A model generated the notes under the pieces. That model searched no databases, had not been told where the DNA came from, and saw only the letters and a list, made by a program, of their open reading frames with translations. A stretch of DNA of 64,000 nt, taken from Pseudoclavibacter sp. 13-3. Lineage in GTDB: Bacteria; Actinomycetota; Actinomycetes; Actinomycetales; Microbacteriaceae. The stretch is taken from positions 186,001-250,000 of the forward strand of contig NZ_JAJOZT010000003.1 in assembly GCF_021168475.1 (NCBI RefSeq), given 5' to 3'. Below, one piece after another: positions 1 through 8,004 of the stretch. Within the stretch, counting starts at the first letter, position 1, and every line of letters starts with the position of its first letter. A program made the translations under genes and the position numbers.

Positions 1-2
1 AG

Positions 3-104
3 ACGATGGTCGCCCGCCAAGAGGCGATCGTGCCGGCGGATGCCGGGGGACTGGCCGCCTCGGTCGTGCGCGATCTGCGTCGGGCGCGTCGCCGGGCTCG
101 GTGA
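3..104 (+). CDS. 3' end of an unidentified gene (partial)
   Basis: The first bases read as the last 33 codons of a gene that begins left of the window and stops with TGA at 102-104. The peptide ends in a basic tail rich in Arg (RDLRRARRRAR) and has normal actinobacterial codon use. No domain can be named from so short a fragment. It lies on the same strand as gpmA, 41 nt upstream, but gpmA seems to have its own promoter. Other frames give Trp/Arg/Cys-rich, unlikely peptides. Confidence 0.4.
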   Translation, partial: TMVARQEAIVPADAGGLAASVVRDLRRARRRAR

Positions 105-133
105 TGCGCAGCGTTCGGTCAGGGGCAGCCGGG

Positions 134-139
134 TAGACT
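134..139 (+). promoter_or_regulatory. -10 element of gpmA (leaderless)
   Basis: TAGACT matches the actinobacterial TANNNT -10 consensus and is separated from the gpmA ATG by exactly 6 nt. Transcription would then begin at or next to the A of the start codon. No Shine-Dalgarno sequence precedes the ATG, which fits leaderless translation. Confidence 0.6.
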
Positions 140-145
140 TGACGC

Positions 146-898
146 ATGACTCAAGAGACGCGCACGTTGGTGCTGCTGCGCCACGGCAACAGTGAATGGA
201 ACAAGCTGAATCTCTTCTGCGGGTGGGTCGACGCCGACCTGTCCGAGAAGGGTGTCGAAGAGGGGCGGCACGCAGGCGAGCTGCTCTCAGCGGCGGGAGT
301 GCTGCCCGACGTCGTGCACACCTCGGTGCTCAAACGGGCGATCAAGACCGCGAACCTCGCGCTGGAGGCCGCCGATCGCCACTGGATCGACGTGCATCGC
401 TCCTGGCGTCTGAACGAGCGTCACTATGGCGCGCTGCAGGGCAAGAACAAGAGCGAGACTCTTGAGAAGTACGGTGAAGAGAAGTTCATGACCTGGCGTC
501 GCTCGTACGACATCGCGCCGCCTGAGATCGCCGAAGACGACGAGTACGCGCAGACGAACGACCCGCGCTACGGCCTGCTCGAGCGCGTGCCGCGTTCAGA
601 ATGCCTCAAAGACGTGCTGGGTCGCCTGGTGCCGTACTGGCAGGACGCCATCGTTCCCGACCTCGCGGCTGGCCGAACGGTGCTGGTCACCGCTCACGGA
701 AACTCGCTGCGTGCGCTGGTCAAGCACCTCGATCGGGTGCCCGACGACGAGATCGCCAAGCTGAACATCCCCACAGGCATTCCGTTGGTCTATCGTCTGA
801 ACGATGATCTGCGACCGCTCGTGCCGGGCGGTGAGTACCTCGACCCCGAAGCCGCCGCTGCCGGGGCGGCCGCCGTCGCCGCACAGGGGCGCAAGTAG
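146..898 (+). CDS. gpmA: 2,3-bisphosphoglycerate-dependent phosphoglycerate mutase
   Basis: Cytoplasmic glycolytic enzyme that interconverts 3- and 2-phosphoglycerate. The 250-residue protein has the usual length of the dPGM family. It shows the phosphohistidine motif [10 protein letters not shown] (His13), the GALQGKNK segment that binds substrate, and the second catalytic histidine in TAHGNS (His184). The start is fixed by the TAGACT hexamer 6 nt upstream and by the family N-terminus. In mycobacteria gpm1 also sits next to senX3-regX3, and that neighbourhood is kept here with phoU inserted convergently. The Ala-rich C-terminal tail is not part of the catalytic fold. The assignment is firm. 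Confidence 0.95.
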   Translation: MTQETRTLVLLRHGNSEWNKLNLFCGWVDADLSEKGVEEGRHAGELLSAAGVLPDVVHTSVLKRAIKTANLALEAADRHWIDVHRSWRLNERHYGALQGKNKSETLEKYGEEKFMTWRRSYDIAPPEIAEDDEYAQTNDPRYGLLERVPRSECLKDVLGRLVPYWQDAIVPDLAAGRTVLVTAHGNSLRALVKHLDRVPDDEIAKLNIPTGIPLVYRLNDDLRPLVPGGEYLDPEAAAAGAAAVAAQGRK

Positions 899-936
899 AG
901 GGCCTCGGCTGAGCGATCTCGGTCGAGAGATCAGCG

Positions 937-972
937 AAGGCCCCGACGCTGTGCTGACAGCGTCGGGGCCTT
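937..972. terminator. Bidirectional terminator between gpmA and phoU
   Basis: A perfect 16-bp inverted repeat (AAGGCCCCGACGCTGT at 937-952, complement at 957-972) encloses a 4-nt loop. It lies between the convergent ends of gpmA (898) and phoU (1004). The stem begins with AA and ends with TT, so it can act in both directions. Confidence 0.85.
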
Positions 973-1003
973 CTGCGCATCTGGGGCCCTGCGGGCCAGT
1001 CGA

Positions 1004-1678
1004 TCAGAGTGAGCTGCGGTCGCTCTCGTCGCTCTCGCTGGCCCAGTCGCCCGTGGCCAGGTAGATGACCATGTTGGCGATGTTGACCGCGTGGTCGGCG
1101 AAGCGCTCATGGTAGCGGCTGGCGAGGGTCACATCGACGGTGTCGAGCGCGGCGTTCTTCCACTCGTCCGAGAGCACGGTGTCGAACACGTGCTTGTGCA
1201 GTGCGTCGACCTCGTCATCGGCTCGGCGAATCGCCTCGGCGAGGTCGAGATCCTGGGTGGCCAGGAGCTCGGGCACCTTCTTGGCGATGGCGACGTCGAG
1301 CGCGCCGAGGCGCATGAAGGTGTCGCGCAGATCGCCGGGAACGACTCGGTCGGGAAAGCGGTAGCGAGCCAGCTGGGCGACGTGCGCGGCGAGGTCGCCC
1401 ATGCGCTCGACCGACGAGGTGATGCGCAGGGTGCTGACGATGGTGCGCAGGTCTCTCGCCACCGGCTGCTGCTTGGCGAGAATCGTGATCGAGAGCTCGG
1501 TCAGGTCGGAGGCGAGTTCGTCGATGCGATCGTCGTTGTCGATGACCTCTTCGGCGAGATGCACGTTTGACTCGTTGAATGCGGTGACGGCCTTCTCAAT
1601 GGCCTCGGAGACGAGCGTCGAGATCTCGACGAGCTTGTCCTGGACCTCTTTGAGCTCCTGCTGGAAAACGATGCGCAC
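1004..1678 (-). CDS. phoU: Phosphate transport system regulator PhoU
   Basis: PhoU proteins couple the Pst phosphate transporter to the phosphate two-component system and also dampen persister formation. The 224-residue product starts at GTG 1676-1678 (MRIVFQQELKEVQ); a longer frame upstream has no family similarity and would run into the control region. The sequence has the two all-alpha repeats of the family, with the acidic metal-binding segments EVIDNDDRIDE and RADDEVDALHK. It is divergent from senX3-regX3 and the shared region carries a PHO box. No pst genes are in the window. A GGAAT-type ribosome-binding sequence precedes the GTG. Confidence 0.93.
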   Translation of the reverse strand: MRIVFQQELKEVQDKLVEISTLVSEAIEKAVTAFNESNVHLAEEVIDNDDRIDELASDLTELSITILAKQQPVARDLRTIVSTLRITSSVERMGDLAAHVAQLARYRFPDRVVPGDLRDTFMRLGALDVAIAKKVPELLATQDLDLAEAIRRADDEVDALHKHVFDTVLSDEWKNAALDTVDVTLASRYHERFADHAVNIANMVIYLATGDWASESDESDRSSL

Positions 1679-1741
1679 GGGATTCCTAACGACGTGACGG
1701 GTCAGCGATGCTGAACAACGCTGCTGATCATCTCGGAGTGA

Positions 1742-1770
1742 GGTGAACAGCCGGTGAAGTGACGCTGAAC
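1742..1770 (-). promoter_or_regulatory. PHO box: three 11-bp direct repeat units
   Basis: Read on the minus strand, this stretch contains GTTCAGC, CTTCACC and GTTCACC (plus-strand positions 1764-1770, 1753-1759 and 1742-1748), spaced exactly 11 bp apart. This matches the GTTCACC-N4 direct repeats bound by actinobacterial PhoP/RegX3-type regulators. It lies between the divergent phoU and senX3 promoters and so predicts autoregulation by RegX3. Confidence 0.7.
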
Positions 1771-1831
1771 ACGAACGAACGGGCAGCTTACCATGCCGGC
1801 TCTCTGACGAAGACGCGCCGAGACCCTTGCA

Positions 1832-1837
1832 TAGAAT
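1832..1837 (+). promoter_or_regulatory. -10 element of senX3 (leaderless)
   Basis: TAGAAT lies 7 nt before the ATG at 1845. It marks that ATG as the start, rather than the in-frame TTG at 1827 or ATG at 1836, both of which would lie upstream of the transcript. Confidence 0.6.
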
Positions 1838-1844
1838 GGTGCGC

Positions 1845-3044
1845 ATGGGTCTTTGGACGGTCGTTCTCGCCGCATTGCTCGGTGCGCTCGTGGCGACGAT
1901 CGTCGGTCTGCTCCTCTTTCGCTCGTATCAGAAGGGCGAGCGCGGCCGGTACATGGTCGCTCAGATTCTGCCTGACGGCGTTGTGCAGTCGCTGGAGGCA
2001 CTGCCCTTTCCCGCCTTCGTCGTGAACGCGTCGAACGAAGTGCTGCTGACCACTCCGTCGCTCAAGCCGTTGGGCATCGTCTCGGGCCGGCGCGTGATGC
2101 TCGACGAGATCACTCACGACATCGATCAGGTGCGAGAGACGGGCACCGCCGTGCAGCAGGAGCTCGTCCTGCGTCGCGGCCGCGGCGACCGAGCCGACAG
2201 CCACATCACCACGCACGTCTCCGTACTGGGCAACCGGTACATTCTCGTCGTCGTCGAAGACCGCACTCAGGAGGTGCTGGTCGAGGCCATGCGGCGAGAC
2301 TTCACCACGAATGTCAGTCACGAGCTGAAGACGCCGATCGCTGCGGTGCTGCTGCTCAGCGAGGCGCTGGCCGACTCCTCGGACGATCCCGAGCTGGTGA
2401 ACCGGTTCGCCGGGCAGCTGCGCACCGAGACGCAGCGACTGAGCGACATGGTCGGCGACATCCTCTCTCTGAGTCGTATTGAGAGCGGGCTCGATCAGCG
2501 CACGCAGTTCTCCGAGGTCGATCTGGTGGCTGTGGTCGACGCGGCCATGGCGACCGCGCAGGTCGCGGCGCAACGCAAGGGGGTCACCCTCTCGGCTCGC
2601 ACCGAAGGCGACCTGCACATCGAGGGCGACCAGAAATCGCTGGTCTCGGCGCTCGCCAATCTGCTGACGAACGCCATCGAGTACTCGCCGCGGGGCAGCG
2701 ACATCGGCGTGCTCGCCTCGGGGCGCGACGACGCCGTCTCGATCGTCGTGACCGACAAGGGCGAGGGAATCTCGAAGGCGCAGCAGAAGCGCATCTTCGA
2801 GCGGTTCTACCGGGTCGACCCGGCGCGGGTGCGCTCGACCGGCACCGGCGGCACCGGTCTGGGGCTCAGCATCGTCAAGCACGTCGCCCGCACTCACGGC
2901 GGCACGGTCAGCGTCTGGTCGAAGGTGGGCATCGGTTCGAGCTTCACGCTGGATCTTCCGCGCAGCGGAGACCTCGCCGAACAGGTGATCGGCACCGATC
3001 GCGAGACGCCCACAGCAGCACCCGTGGTGGTGCGGCGGCCGTGA
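1845..3044 (+). CDS. senX3: Sensor histidine kinase SenX3
   Basis: Membrane sensor kinase for phosphate starvation that phosphorylates RegX3. The 399-residue protein has one N-terminal transmembrane helix (about 3-25), a PAS-like region (about 50-145), and the H-box NVSHELKTP with phospho-acceptor His159. It then has the ATPase boxes: N-box NLLTNAIEYSP, G1 in DKGEGISKAQQKRIFERFYR, and G2 in GTGLGLSIVKHVARTHGG. The leaderless -10 fixes the start. It has a single membrane helix, like mycobacterial SenX3 and unlike PhoR-type kinases with a periplasmic loop, so sensing is probably through PhoU and the Pst system. regX3 follows on the same strand. Confidence 0.93.
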   Translation: MGLWTVVLAALLGALVATIVGLLLFRSYQKGERGRYMVAQILPDGVVQSLEALPFPAFVVNASNEVLLTTPSLKPLGIVSGRRVMLDEITHDIDQVRETGTAVQQELVLRRGRGDRADSHITTHVSVLGNRYILVVVEDRTQEVLVEAMRRDFTTNVSHELKTPIAAVLLLSEALADSSDDPELVNRFAGQLRTETQRLSDMVGDILSLSRIESGLDQRTQFSEVDLVAVVDAAMATAQVAAQRKGVTLSARTEGDLHIEGDQKSLVSALANLLTNAIEYSPRGSDIGVLASGRDDAVSIVVTDKGEGISKAQQKRIFERFYRVDPARVRSTGTGGTGLGLSIVKHVARTHGGTVSVWSKVGIGSSFTLDLPRSGDLAEQVIGTDRETPTAAPVVVRRP

Positions 3045-3132
3045 CCGGCATTCGTCCATTGTTCATCAGAGACCAGAGCCAGTTCTGGCATCATGGCGGC
3101 CAGTCGTCGCCGTGCGACGAGAGGAAGACACG

Positions 3133-3819
3133 TTGACGCACCTGCTGTTAGTCGAGGATGCACCGTCGATCAGCGAGCCGCTGACCTACCTGCTGCGGCG
3201 TGAGGGCTATGAGGTCACCGTCGCCGACGACGGCCTCAAGGCGCTCGAGGCCTTCGCGCAGGTCGAACCGGATCTCATCTTGCTCGACCTCATGCTGCCG
3301 GGCATGAACGGACTCGACGTCTGCCGTCAGATTCGTCAGACCTCGGACGTTCCCGTGATCATGCTCACCGCGAAGGACACCGAGCTCGACACCGTGCTCG
3401 GCCTGGAGGTCGGCGCCGACGACTATGTCACCAAGCCCTACTCGTCGCAGGAGCTGCTGGCCCGCGTGCGCGCGGTGCTGCGGCGCAGCGGCGGGGGAGC
3501 CGATGGCGACGGCGAGATCACGGTCATCGAGGCCGGCGGTATTCGCATCGACCTCGACTCGCATGTGGTCAGCGTCGAGGGCGGCGAGGTCTATCTGCCG
3601 CTCAAAGAGTTCGAGCTGCTGGCCTACCTCGCCGAGAACGTGGGCCGTGTGCTGACCCGGGGCCAGCTCATCGACCAGGTGTGGGGGCCAGACTACTTCG
3701 GCGACACCAAGACGCTGGACGTGCATGTCAAGCGCATCCGCTCGAAGATAGAGAAAGACCCCAAGCGCCCGCAGCGCCTGGTGACGGTGCGAGGGTTGGG
3801 GTACAAGCTCGAGGCGTGA
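3133..3819 (+). CDS. regX3: Response regulator RegX3
   Basis: OmpR/PhoB-type transcription factor that acts with SenX3. It has a receiver domain (about 1-118) with the acidic pair in LLLVEDA, phospho-acceptor Asp52 in LILLDLMLPG, and Lys in VTKPY. A winged-helix DNA-binding domain (about 130-226) ends in RGLGYKLEA. I chose the TTG at 3133 because GAGGAAG at 3121-3127 is well placed before it. A GTG at 3112 in the same frame would add seven residues and would itself cover the ribosome-binding site. The 228-residue length matches mycobacterial RegX3. The 88-nt gap after senX3 suggests cotranscription. Confidence 0.93.
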   Translation: MTHLLLVEDAPSISEPLTYLLRREGYEVTVADDGLKALEAFAQVEPDLILLDLMLPGMNGLDVCRQIRQTSDVPVIMLTAKDTELDTVLGLEVGADDYVTKPYSSQELLARVRAVLRRSGGGADGDGEITVIEAGGIRIDLDSHVVSVEGGEVYLPLKEFELLAYLAENVGRVLTRGQLIDQVWGPDYFGDTKTLDVHVKRIRSKIEKDPKRPQRLVTVRGLGYKLEA

Positions 3820-3850
3820 CGCGTCGTGCGCCCGCCCGGGGCGAAACCGG

Positions 3851-4399
3851 TCAGTGAGCGTCGTGCGAGGGCGTGGCGGCCTCGGTCGGCGACTGCGTCT
3901 CGGTCGAAGCCGTCGCAGGCGACGAGCTGGGCTCGCTGCTCGGAACCAGCGACGAGTACTCCTTGAGGTGACCGGCGATGACCGGAATGGTCTTCTGGTC
4001 TTCGGTCTGACCGTCGGCGGTGACCTTCGCATGCAGCGTCGCACCGGGCTTGGCGCCGATGTCTGTGAGCACGTGCTCGTTCTCGGGGGCCTCGAGGTCG
4101 ATGGGCTGGTTCGGCTCGACGCTCCAGCTGATCGGCTGCTGGCCGTCGATGGTCAGCGTGACGTCGGTGGCCTTGGTTCCGGAGGTGGCCACCTGACCGA
4201 TGAGACGGGCGTGGTCGCCCTCGTCATCCGAGATCAGGGCGATGTTGCTCAGGGTGACGTCGCCGACACCGATCACGATGCCGTCGGAGGCATTGTAGCT
4301 GCGCTCCGTGGCGACTGGCGTCGCGTACGAGCAGCCGGCTGCTCCAACCGAGACCAGCGCGACGAAGAGGGCGGCCAAAGTTGCTCTGCGAATGCTCAC
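3851..4399 (-). CDS. Secreted lipoprotein, LpqE-like
   Basis: A 182-residue exported lipoprotein. It has a short basic start, a hydrophobic stretch and a lipobox ending VGAAGC (Cys23), so it should be lipid-anchored on the outer face of the membrane. The mature part is predicted beta-rich, and the tail (about 150-182) is a low-complexity Ser/Pro/Thr/Glu stretch. The start is a GTG with a strong GGAGGAAA ribosome-binding site. It is divergent from carD, the same arrangement as lpqE and carD in Mycobacterium, so I place it in that family. Biochemical role is unknown; copper-chaperone-like folds have been suggested for similar lipoproteins, but I see no clear metal motif. Confidence 0.8.
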   Translation of the reverse strand: MSIRRATLAALFVALVSVGAAGCSYATPVATERSYNASDGIVIGVGDVTLSNIALISDDEGDHARLIGQVATSGTKATDVTLTIDGQQPISWSVEPNQPIDLEAPENEHVLTDIGAKPGATLHAKVTADGQTEDQKTIPVIAGHLKEYSSLVPSSEPSSSPATASTETQSPTEAATPSHDAH

Positions 4400-4561
4400 G
4401 TTTCCTCCGCGGTAGTGCCCACCCGCTGCGGCGGGTGGTGGAATCCAGACGTACCCGTTCAGTCTACCGCGAATTCTGTGCGTCTCTCATCACTCTGGGG
4501 GTCTGCAGCGGAACGAGTATAGAAATATGGTATCCTTGCGGCCTACGGAGGGCGTTGTTCA

Positions 4562-5044
4562 ATGCGTTTTGAAGTCGGCGAAGTCGTCGTTTACCCACAT
4601 CATGGGGCAGCCAAGATCACTGAGGTCAAGAAGCGTGCCGTGCGCGGTGAAGAGAAGCTCTACCTCACGCTTGAGGTGGCCCAAGGCGATCTGACGATTC
4701 AGGTCCCGGCCGACAGCGTCGAAGAGGTCGGCGTTCGCGACGTGATCGACAAGAAGGGCCTCGAGACCGTCTTCGCCGTGCTCCGCGAGCCGTTCACCGA
4801 AGAGCCCACCAACTGGTCGCGCCGCTACAAGGCCAACGTCGAGAAGCTGGCCTCAGGTGATGTCATCAAGGTCAGCGAGGTCGTGCGCGACCTCTGGCGT
4901 CGCGATCAGGATCGCGGCCTGTCTGCCGGCGAGAAGCGCATGCTCGTCAAGGCCCGTCAGATTCTCATCTCAGAGCTCGCTCTGGCCGAGAAGACCGACG
5001 AAGACAGTGCCGGTGAGATGCTCGACAAAGTTCTGGCCTCCTGA
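4562..5044 (+). CDS. carD: RNA polymerase-binding transcription factor CarD
   Basis: CarD binds the RNA polymerase beta subunit and stabilises open promoter complexes; it is essential in mycobacteria. The 160-residue protein has the N-terminal RNAP-interaction domain ([15 protein letters not shown], about 1-55) and a helical C-terminal DNA-binding domain. Trp85 (in EPTNWSRRY) corresponds to the tryptophan that wedges into the -10 upstream edge. The ATG is preceded by GGAGGG. It heads a same-strand run with ispF, cysS and rlmB, which is conserved in actinobacteria. The AT-rich stretch 4517-4536 holds candidate -10 hexamers (TATGGT, TATCCT), but I cannot choose between them. Confidence 0.95.
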   Translation: MRFEVGEVVVYPHHGAAKITEVKKRAVRGEEKLYLTLEVAQGDLTIQVPADSVEEVGVRDVIDKKGLETVFAVLREPFTEEPTNWSRRYKANVEKLASGDVIKVSEVVRDLWRRDQDRGLSAGEKRMLVKARQILISELALAEKTDEDSAGEMLDKVLAS

Positions 5045-5067
5045 GGCCGCAGCCACTGAGACTCCCC

Positions 5068-5562
5068 ATGACGACTGCGCCTGCCGTCCCGCCTCGCGAG
5101 ATGCGCACCGGCATCGCCAGCGACGTCCACGCGTTCGGCGACTCCGGCATCCTGCGGCTCGCCGCACTCGACTGGGGTGATGCGCCGGCTCTCACCGGGC
5201 ACAGCGACGGAGACGCGGTCGTGCACGCCGTCTGCGACGCCCTGCTCTCGGCCGCCGGACTCGGCGACATGGGCGAGCACTTCGGCACTGACCGACCCGA
5301 GTATGCCGGCGCCCGCAGCGAGGTCTTTCTGCAGCAGACGCTGCAGCTGGTCGCACGCGACGGCTGGAAGGTCGAGCACGTCGCCGTGCAGGTGATGACC
5401 CAGCGGCCGCGAATCTCGCCCAGGCGGCGCGAGGCCGAGAAGCGTCTCACCGAGCTGGTGGACGCCCCGGTGTCGTTCGCGGCGACGACCGCAGACCGTC
5501 TCGGAGTCATCGGGGCGGGTGCCGGCGTGCTGGCCCAGGCGGTCGCCACGCTGCGGCGCTGA
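5068..5562 (+). CDS. ispF: 2-C-methyl-D-erythritol 2,4-cyclodiphosphate synthase
   Basis: Fifth enzyme of the MEP isoprenoid pathway; cyclises CDP-methylerythritol 2-phosphate with release of CMP. The 164-residue protein carries the metal ligands Asp19 and His21 (SDVHAF), the GHSDGDAVVHAVCDALL motif, the GLGDMGEHF loop, and the C-terminal ATTADRLGVIGAGAG motif. It starts 23 nt after carD. The ribosome-binding site before ATG 5068 is weak, so ATG 5101 cannot be excluded, but the catalytic motifs are complete either way. In many actinobacteria ispD lies between carD and ispF or is fused to ispF. Here it is neither, so ispD must be elsewhere. Confidence 0.93.
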   Translation: MTTAPAVPPREMRTGIASDVHAFGDSGILRLAALDWGDAPALTGHSDGDAVVHAVCDALLSAAGLGDMGEHFGTDRPEYAGARSEVFLQQTLQLVARDGWKVEHVAVQVMTQRPRISPRRREAEKRLTELVDAPVSFAATTADRLGVIGAGAGVLAQAVATLRR

Positions 5563-5590
5563 CCTGGGCCGTCGGTCTGAGCCTTCGACG

Positions 5591-5596
5591 TAGACT
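5591..5596 (+). promoter_or_regulatory. -10 element of cysS (leaderless)
   Basis: TAGACT is 6 nt before the GTG start at 5603, the same hexamer and spacing seen at gpmA. It gives cysS-rlmB a promoter inside the carD-ispF cluster. Confidence 0.55.
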
Positions 5597-5602
5597 TGCC
5601 CT

Positions 5603-7018
5603 GTGACGATTCACCTTTTTGACACCAAGAGCCGCGCCCCGCGCGAGCTGCAGCCGGTGCGCCCCGGCCAGGTCGGCATCTACGTCTGCGGGCCGACGGT
5701 GCAGTCTGCGCCGCACATCGGGCATCTGCGATCGGCACTGATCTATGACATCATGCGGCGGTGGGTCACGGCTCGCGGTCTCGAGGTCACGCTGATTCGC
5801 AACGTCACCGACATCGACGACAAGATCCTCTCGGGTGCCGAGCAGACCGGAGAATCCTGGTGGGCGCTGGCCTATCGGGTCGAGCGACTGTTCAACGAGG
5901 CCTATGATCGTCTGGGCGTGCAGCCGCCGACGTACGAGCCGCGTGCGACCGCGAACATTCAGCGCATGCAGCAGATCATCGCGCGGCTGATCGAACGCGG
6001 GCATGCCTACGCGGCCGCAGACGGCAGCGGCGACGTGTACTTCGACACGAAATCGTGGCCGGCCTATGGTGAACTCACCCACCAGCGCCTCGAAGACATG
6101 GCCGACGCCGCCGATGCCGACCCGCGGGGCAAACGCGACCCGCGAGACTTCGCACTGTGGAAGGGGCACAAGGCCGGTGAGCCCGAGACCGCCGCGTGGG
6201 AGTCGCCGTGGGGGCGGGGTCGTCCGGGCTGGCACATCGAGTGCTCGGCGATGTCGACCCAGTATCTCGGCGAGACCTTCGACATCCACGGCGGCGGGCT
6301 CGACCTGCGCTTCCCGCACCATGAGAACGAGCTGGCCCAGTCGAGCGCGGCCGGCTTCGAGTTCGCCCGCATCTGGGTGCACAACGGTCTGGTCGCCGTC
6401 GGCGACCAGAAGATGAGCAAGTCGCTCGGCAACTCGGTCTTCGCCGCCGACCTGCTCGATGCGGCCCCGGCACAGGCCGTGCGATACTTTCTCAGTTCGG
6501 CCCACTACCGCTCGACGCTGGAGTACTCGCCGGCCGCCCTCGACGAGGCTGCGGTCGCGGTCGGGCGCATCAACGGATTCGTGCAGCGTCTGCATGAGAC
6601 CGTCGACGGTGCAGGCGTGGGTGCAGATGCCTGGGCCGCACTGCCGACGGCGTTCGTCGAAGCGATGGACGATGACCTCGGCGTGCCACAGGGCCTGGCG
6701 GTGCTGCATGAGCAGGTGCGCCGAGGCAACGCGGCGCTGGCCGATGGCGATGCGACGACCGCATTGCAGGCCGGGGAGTCGGTCGAGGCCATGCTGCGGG
6801 TGCTGGGCCTGCACCCGGACGACTTCGCCGCTGACGAGACCGGCGACGACGCGGTCGAACGAGCGCTCGACCATCTGGTGGCCGAGCGGCTCAAGGCTCG
6901 TGCGACCGCACGGGCCGAACGGGACTTCTCGGCTGCCGATCGCATCCGTGACGAGCTGATCGCAGCAGGGCTGCAGATCGAAGACACCCCCAACGGGGCG
7001 AAATGGAGTGTGGAGTGA
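5603..7018 (+). CDS. cysS: Cysteinyl-tRNA synthetase
   Basis: Class I aminoacyl-tRNA synthetase that charges tRNA-Cys. The 471-residue protein has the zinc cysteine in YVCGPTVQ, the HIGH motif in APHIGHLRS, WHIECSAMS, and KMSKS in KMSKSLGNS. The DALR-type anticodon-binding region is C-terminal. The HIGH motif and overall length fit CysS, not the related MshC ligase of mycothiol synthesis, which has a different signature at that site. Start is GTG, supported by the leaderless -10. Its stop codon overlaps the rlmB start (TGATG). Confidence 0.95.
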   Translation: MTIHLFDTKSRAPRELQPVRPGQVGIYVCGPTVQSAPHIGHLRSALIYDIMRRWVTARGLEVTLIRNVTDIDDKILSGAEQTGESWWALAYRVERLFNEAYDRLGVQPPTYEPRATANIQRMQQIIARLIERGHAYAAADGSGDVYFDTKSWPAYGELTHQRLEDMADAADADPRGKRDPRDFALWKGHKAGEPETAAWESPWGRGRPGWHIECSAMSTQYLGETFDIHGGGLDLRFPHHENELAQSSAAGFEFARIWVHNGLVAVGDQKMSKSLGNSVFAADLLDAAPAQAVRYFLSSAHYRSTLEYSPAALDEAAVAVGRINGFVQRLHETVDGAGVGADAWAALPTAFVEAMDDDLGVPQGLAVLHEQVRRGNAALADGDATTALQAGESVEAMLRVLGLHPDDFAADETGDDAVERALDHLVAERLKARATARAERDFSAADRIRDELIAAGLQIEDTPNGAKWSVE

Positions 7019-8004
7019 TGGCAGAACGTCGTCGCGCGGGTGCCGTGCGCAAACACAAGAAGGGTGCACAGGCCGGTTCGGGCGGTCAGGGGCGCAAGAA
7101 GCTCGAGGGCCGTGGGCCGACGCCGAAGGCCGAAGACCGGCCGTACCACCCCAAGGCCAAGGCGAAGGCTCGCGCCGAGCGCTCCGCCGCTGGCGCACAG
7201 CCCTACCGCGGGCATCAGGGCGGCCGCAGCGGTCGGCCCATGGTGCACAAGCAGCGCGACACCGAGGTGATCGGCGGCCGCAACTCGGTCGTCGAGGCTC
7301 TGGTCGCGAAGGTGCCCGCCACCGCACTCTATGTGGCCGAGCACATCGACGCAGACGACCGCGTTCGCGACGCGCTCGCTCGCGCGACCGGTCGCGGCAT
7401 CCCTGTGACGACCGTCACCCGAGACGAGCTCGACCATCTCGTCGGCGAGGGCGCGGTGCATCAGGGCATCGCGCTGCAGGTGCCGCCGTACCGCTACGCG
7501 AAGATCGACCAGCTGCTCTCGCAGTCCGACGACCATGCGCCGCTCATCGTCGCGCTCGACGGGGTGACCGACCCGAGAAACCTCGGCGCGATCATCCGCT
7601 CGGTCGCGGCCTTCGGGGCCGACGGGGTCATCATCCCCGAGCGTCGCAGCGCGGGCGTGACCGCATCGGCCTGGAAGACCTCGGCGGGCGCCGCTCTGCG
7701 CACGCAGGTGGCGATGGTGCCCAACCTCACGCAGACGCTGCGTCAGCTCAAGAAAGACGGGCTGTTCGTCGTCGGCCTCGACGGCGGCGGGGACGTGTCG
7801 CTGCCCGAGCTCAACCTCGCCACCGATCCGCTGGTGATCGTCGTGGGCTCTGAGGGCAAAGGCCTGTCGCGACTGGTGCGCGAGACCTGCGATGAGATCG
7901 TGTCGATTCCGATCACGAGCGGCGTCGAGAGTCTGAATGCGGGTATCGCCGCCGCCGTCGCAATGTATGCGGTGTCAACCGCACGCAGCGGGAGCGGCGA
8001 GTAG
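7018..8004 (+). CDS. rlmB: 23S rRNA (guanosine-2'-O)-methyltransferase, RlmB/SpoU family
   Basis: SPOUT-class methyltransferase predicted to 2'-O-methylate 23S rRNA. The 328-residue protein has a Lys/Arg-rich N-terminal extension (about 1-75), typical of actinobacterial members and probably RNA-binding. It then has the SpoU substrate-binding domain (VIGGRNSVVEAL) and the trefoil-knot methylase with motif 1 DPRNLGAIIRSVAAFG, motif 2 VVGSEGKGLSRL, and motif 3 SIPITSGVESLNAGIAAAV. The ATG at 7018 overlaps the cysS stop and has GGAG five bases upstream; the in-frame ATG at 7003 lies inside cysS without a better site. Its last 30 bases overlap the convergent ABC ATPase gene. Confidence 0.93.
   Translation: MAERRRAGAVRKHKKGAQAGSGGQGRKKLEGRGPTPKAEDRPYHPKAKAKARAERSAAGAQPYRGHQGGRSGRPMVHKQRDTEVIGGRNSVVEALVAKVPATALYVAEHIDADDRVRDALARATGRGIPVTTVTRDELDHLVGEGAVHQGIALQVPPYRYAKIDQLLSQSDDHAPLIVALDGVTDPRNLGAIIRSVAAFGADGVIIPERRSAGVTASAWKTSAGAALRTQVAMVPNLTQTLRQLKKDGLFVVGLDGGGDVSLPELNLATDPLVIVVGSEGKGLSRLVRETCDEIVSIPITSGVESLNAGIAAAVAMYAVSTARSGSGE

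Noticed and set aside
1788..3059. Long open frame on the minus strand opposite senX3
   Set aside because: It is the complement of a well-supported kinase gene. Its peptide is Arg/His-rich without any family motif, a usual effect of high GC at third positions.
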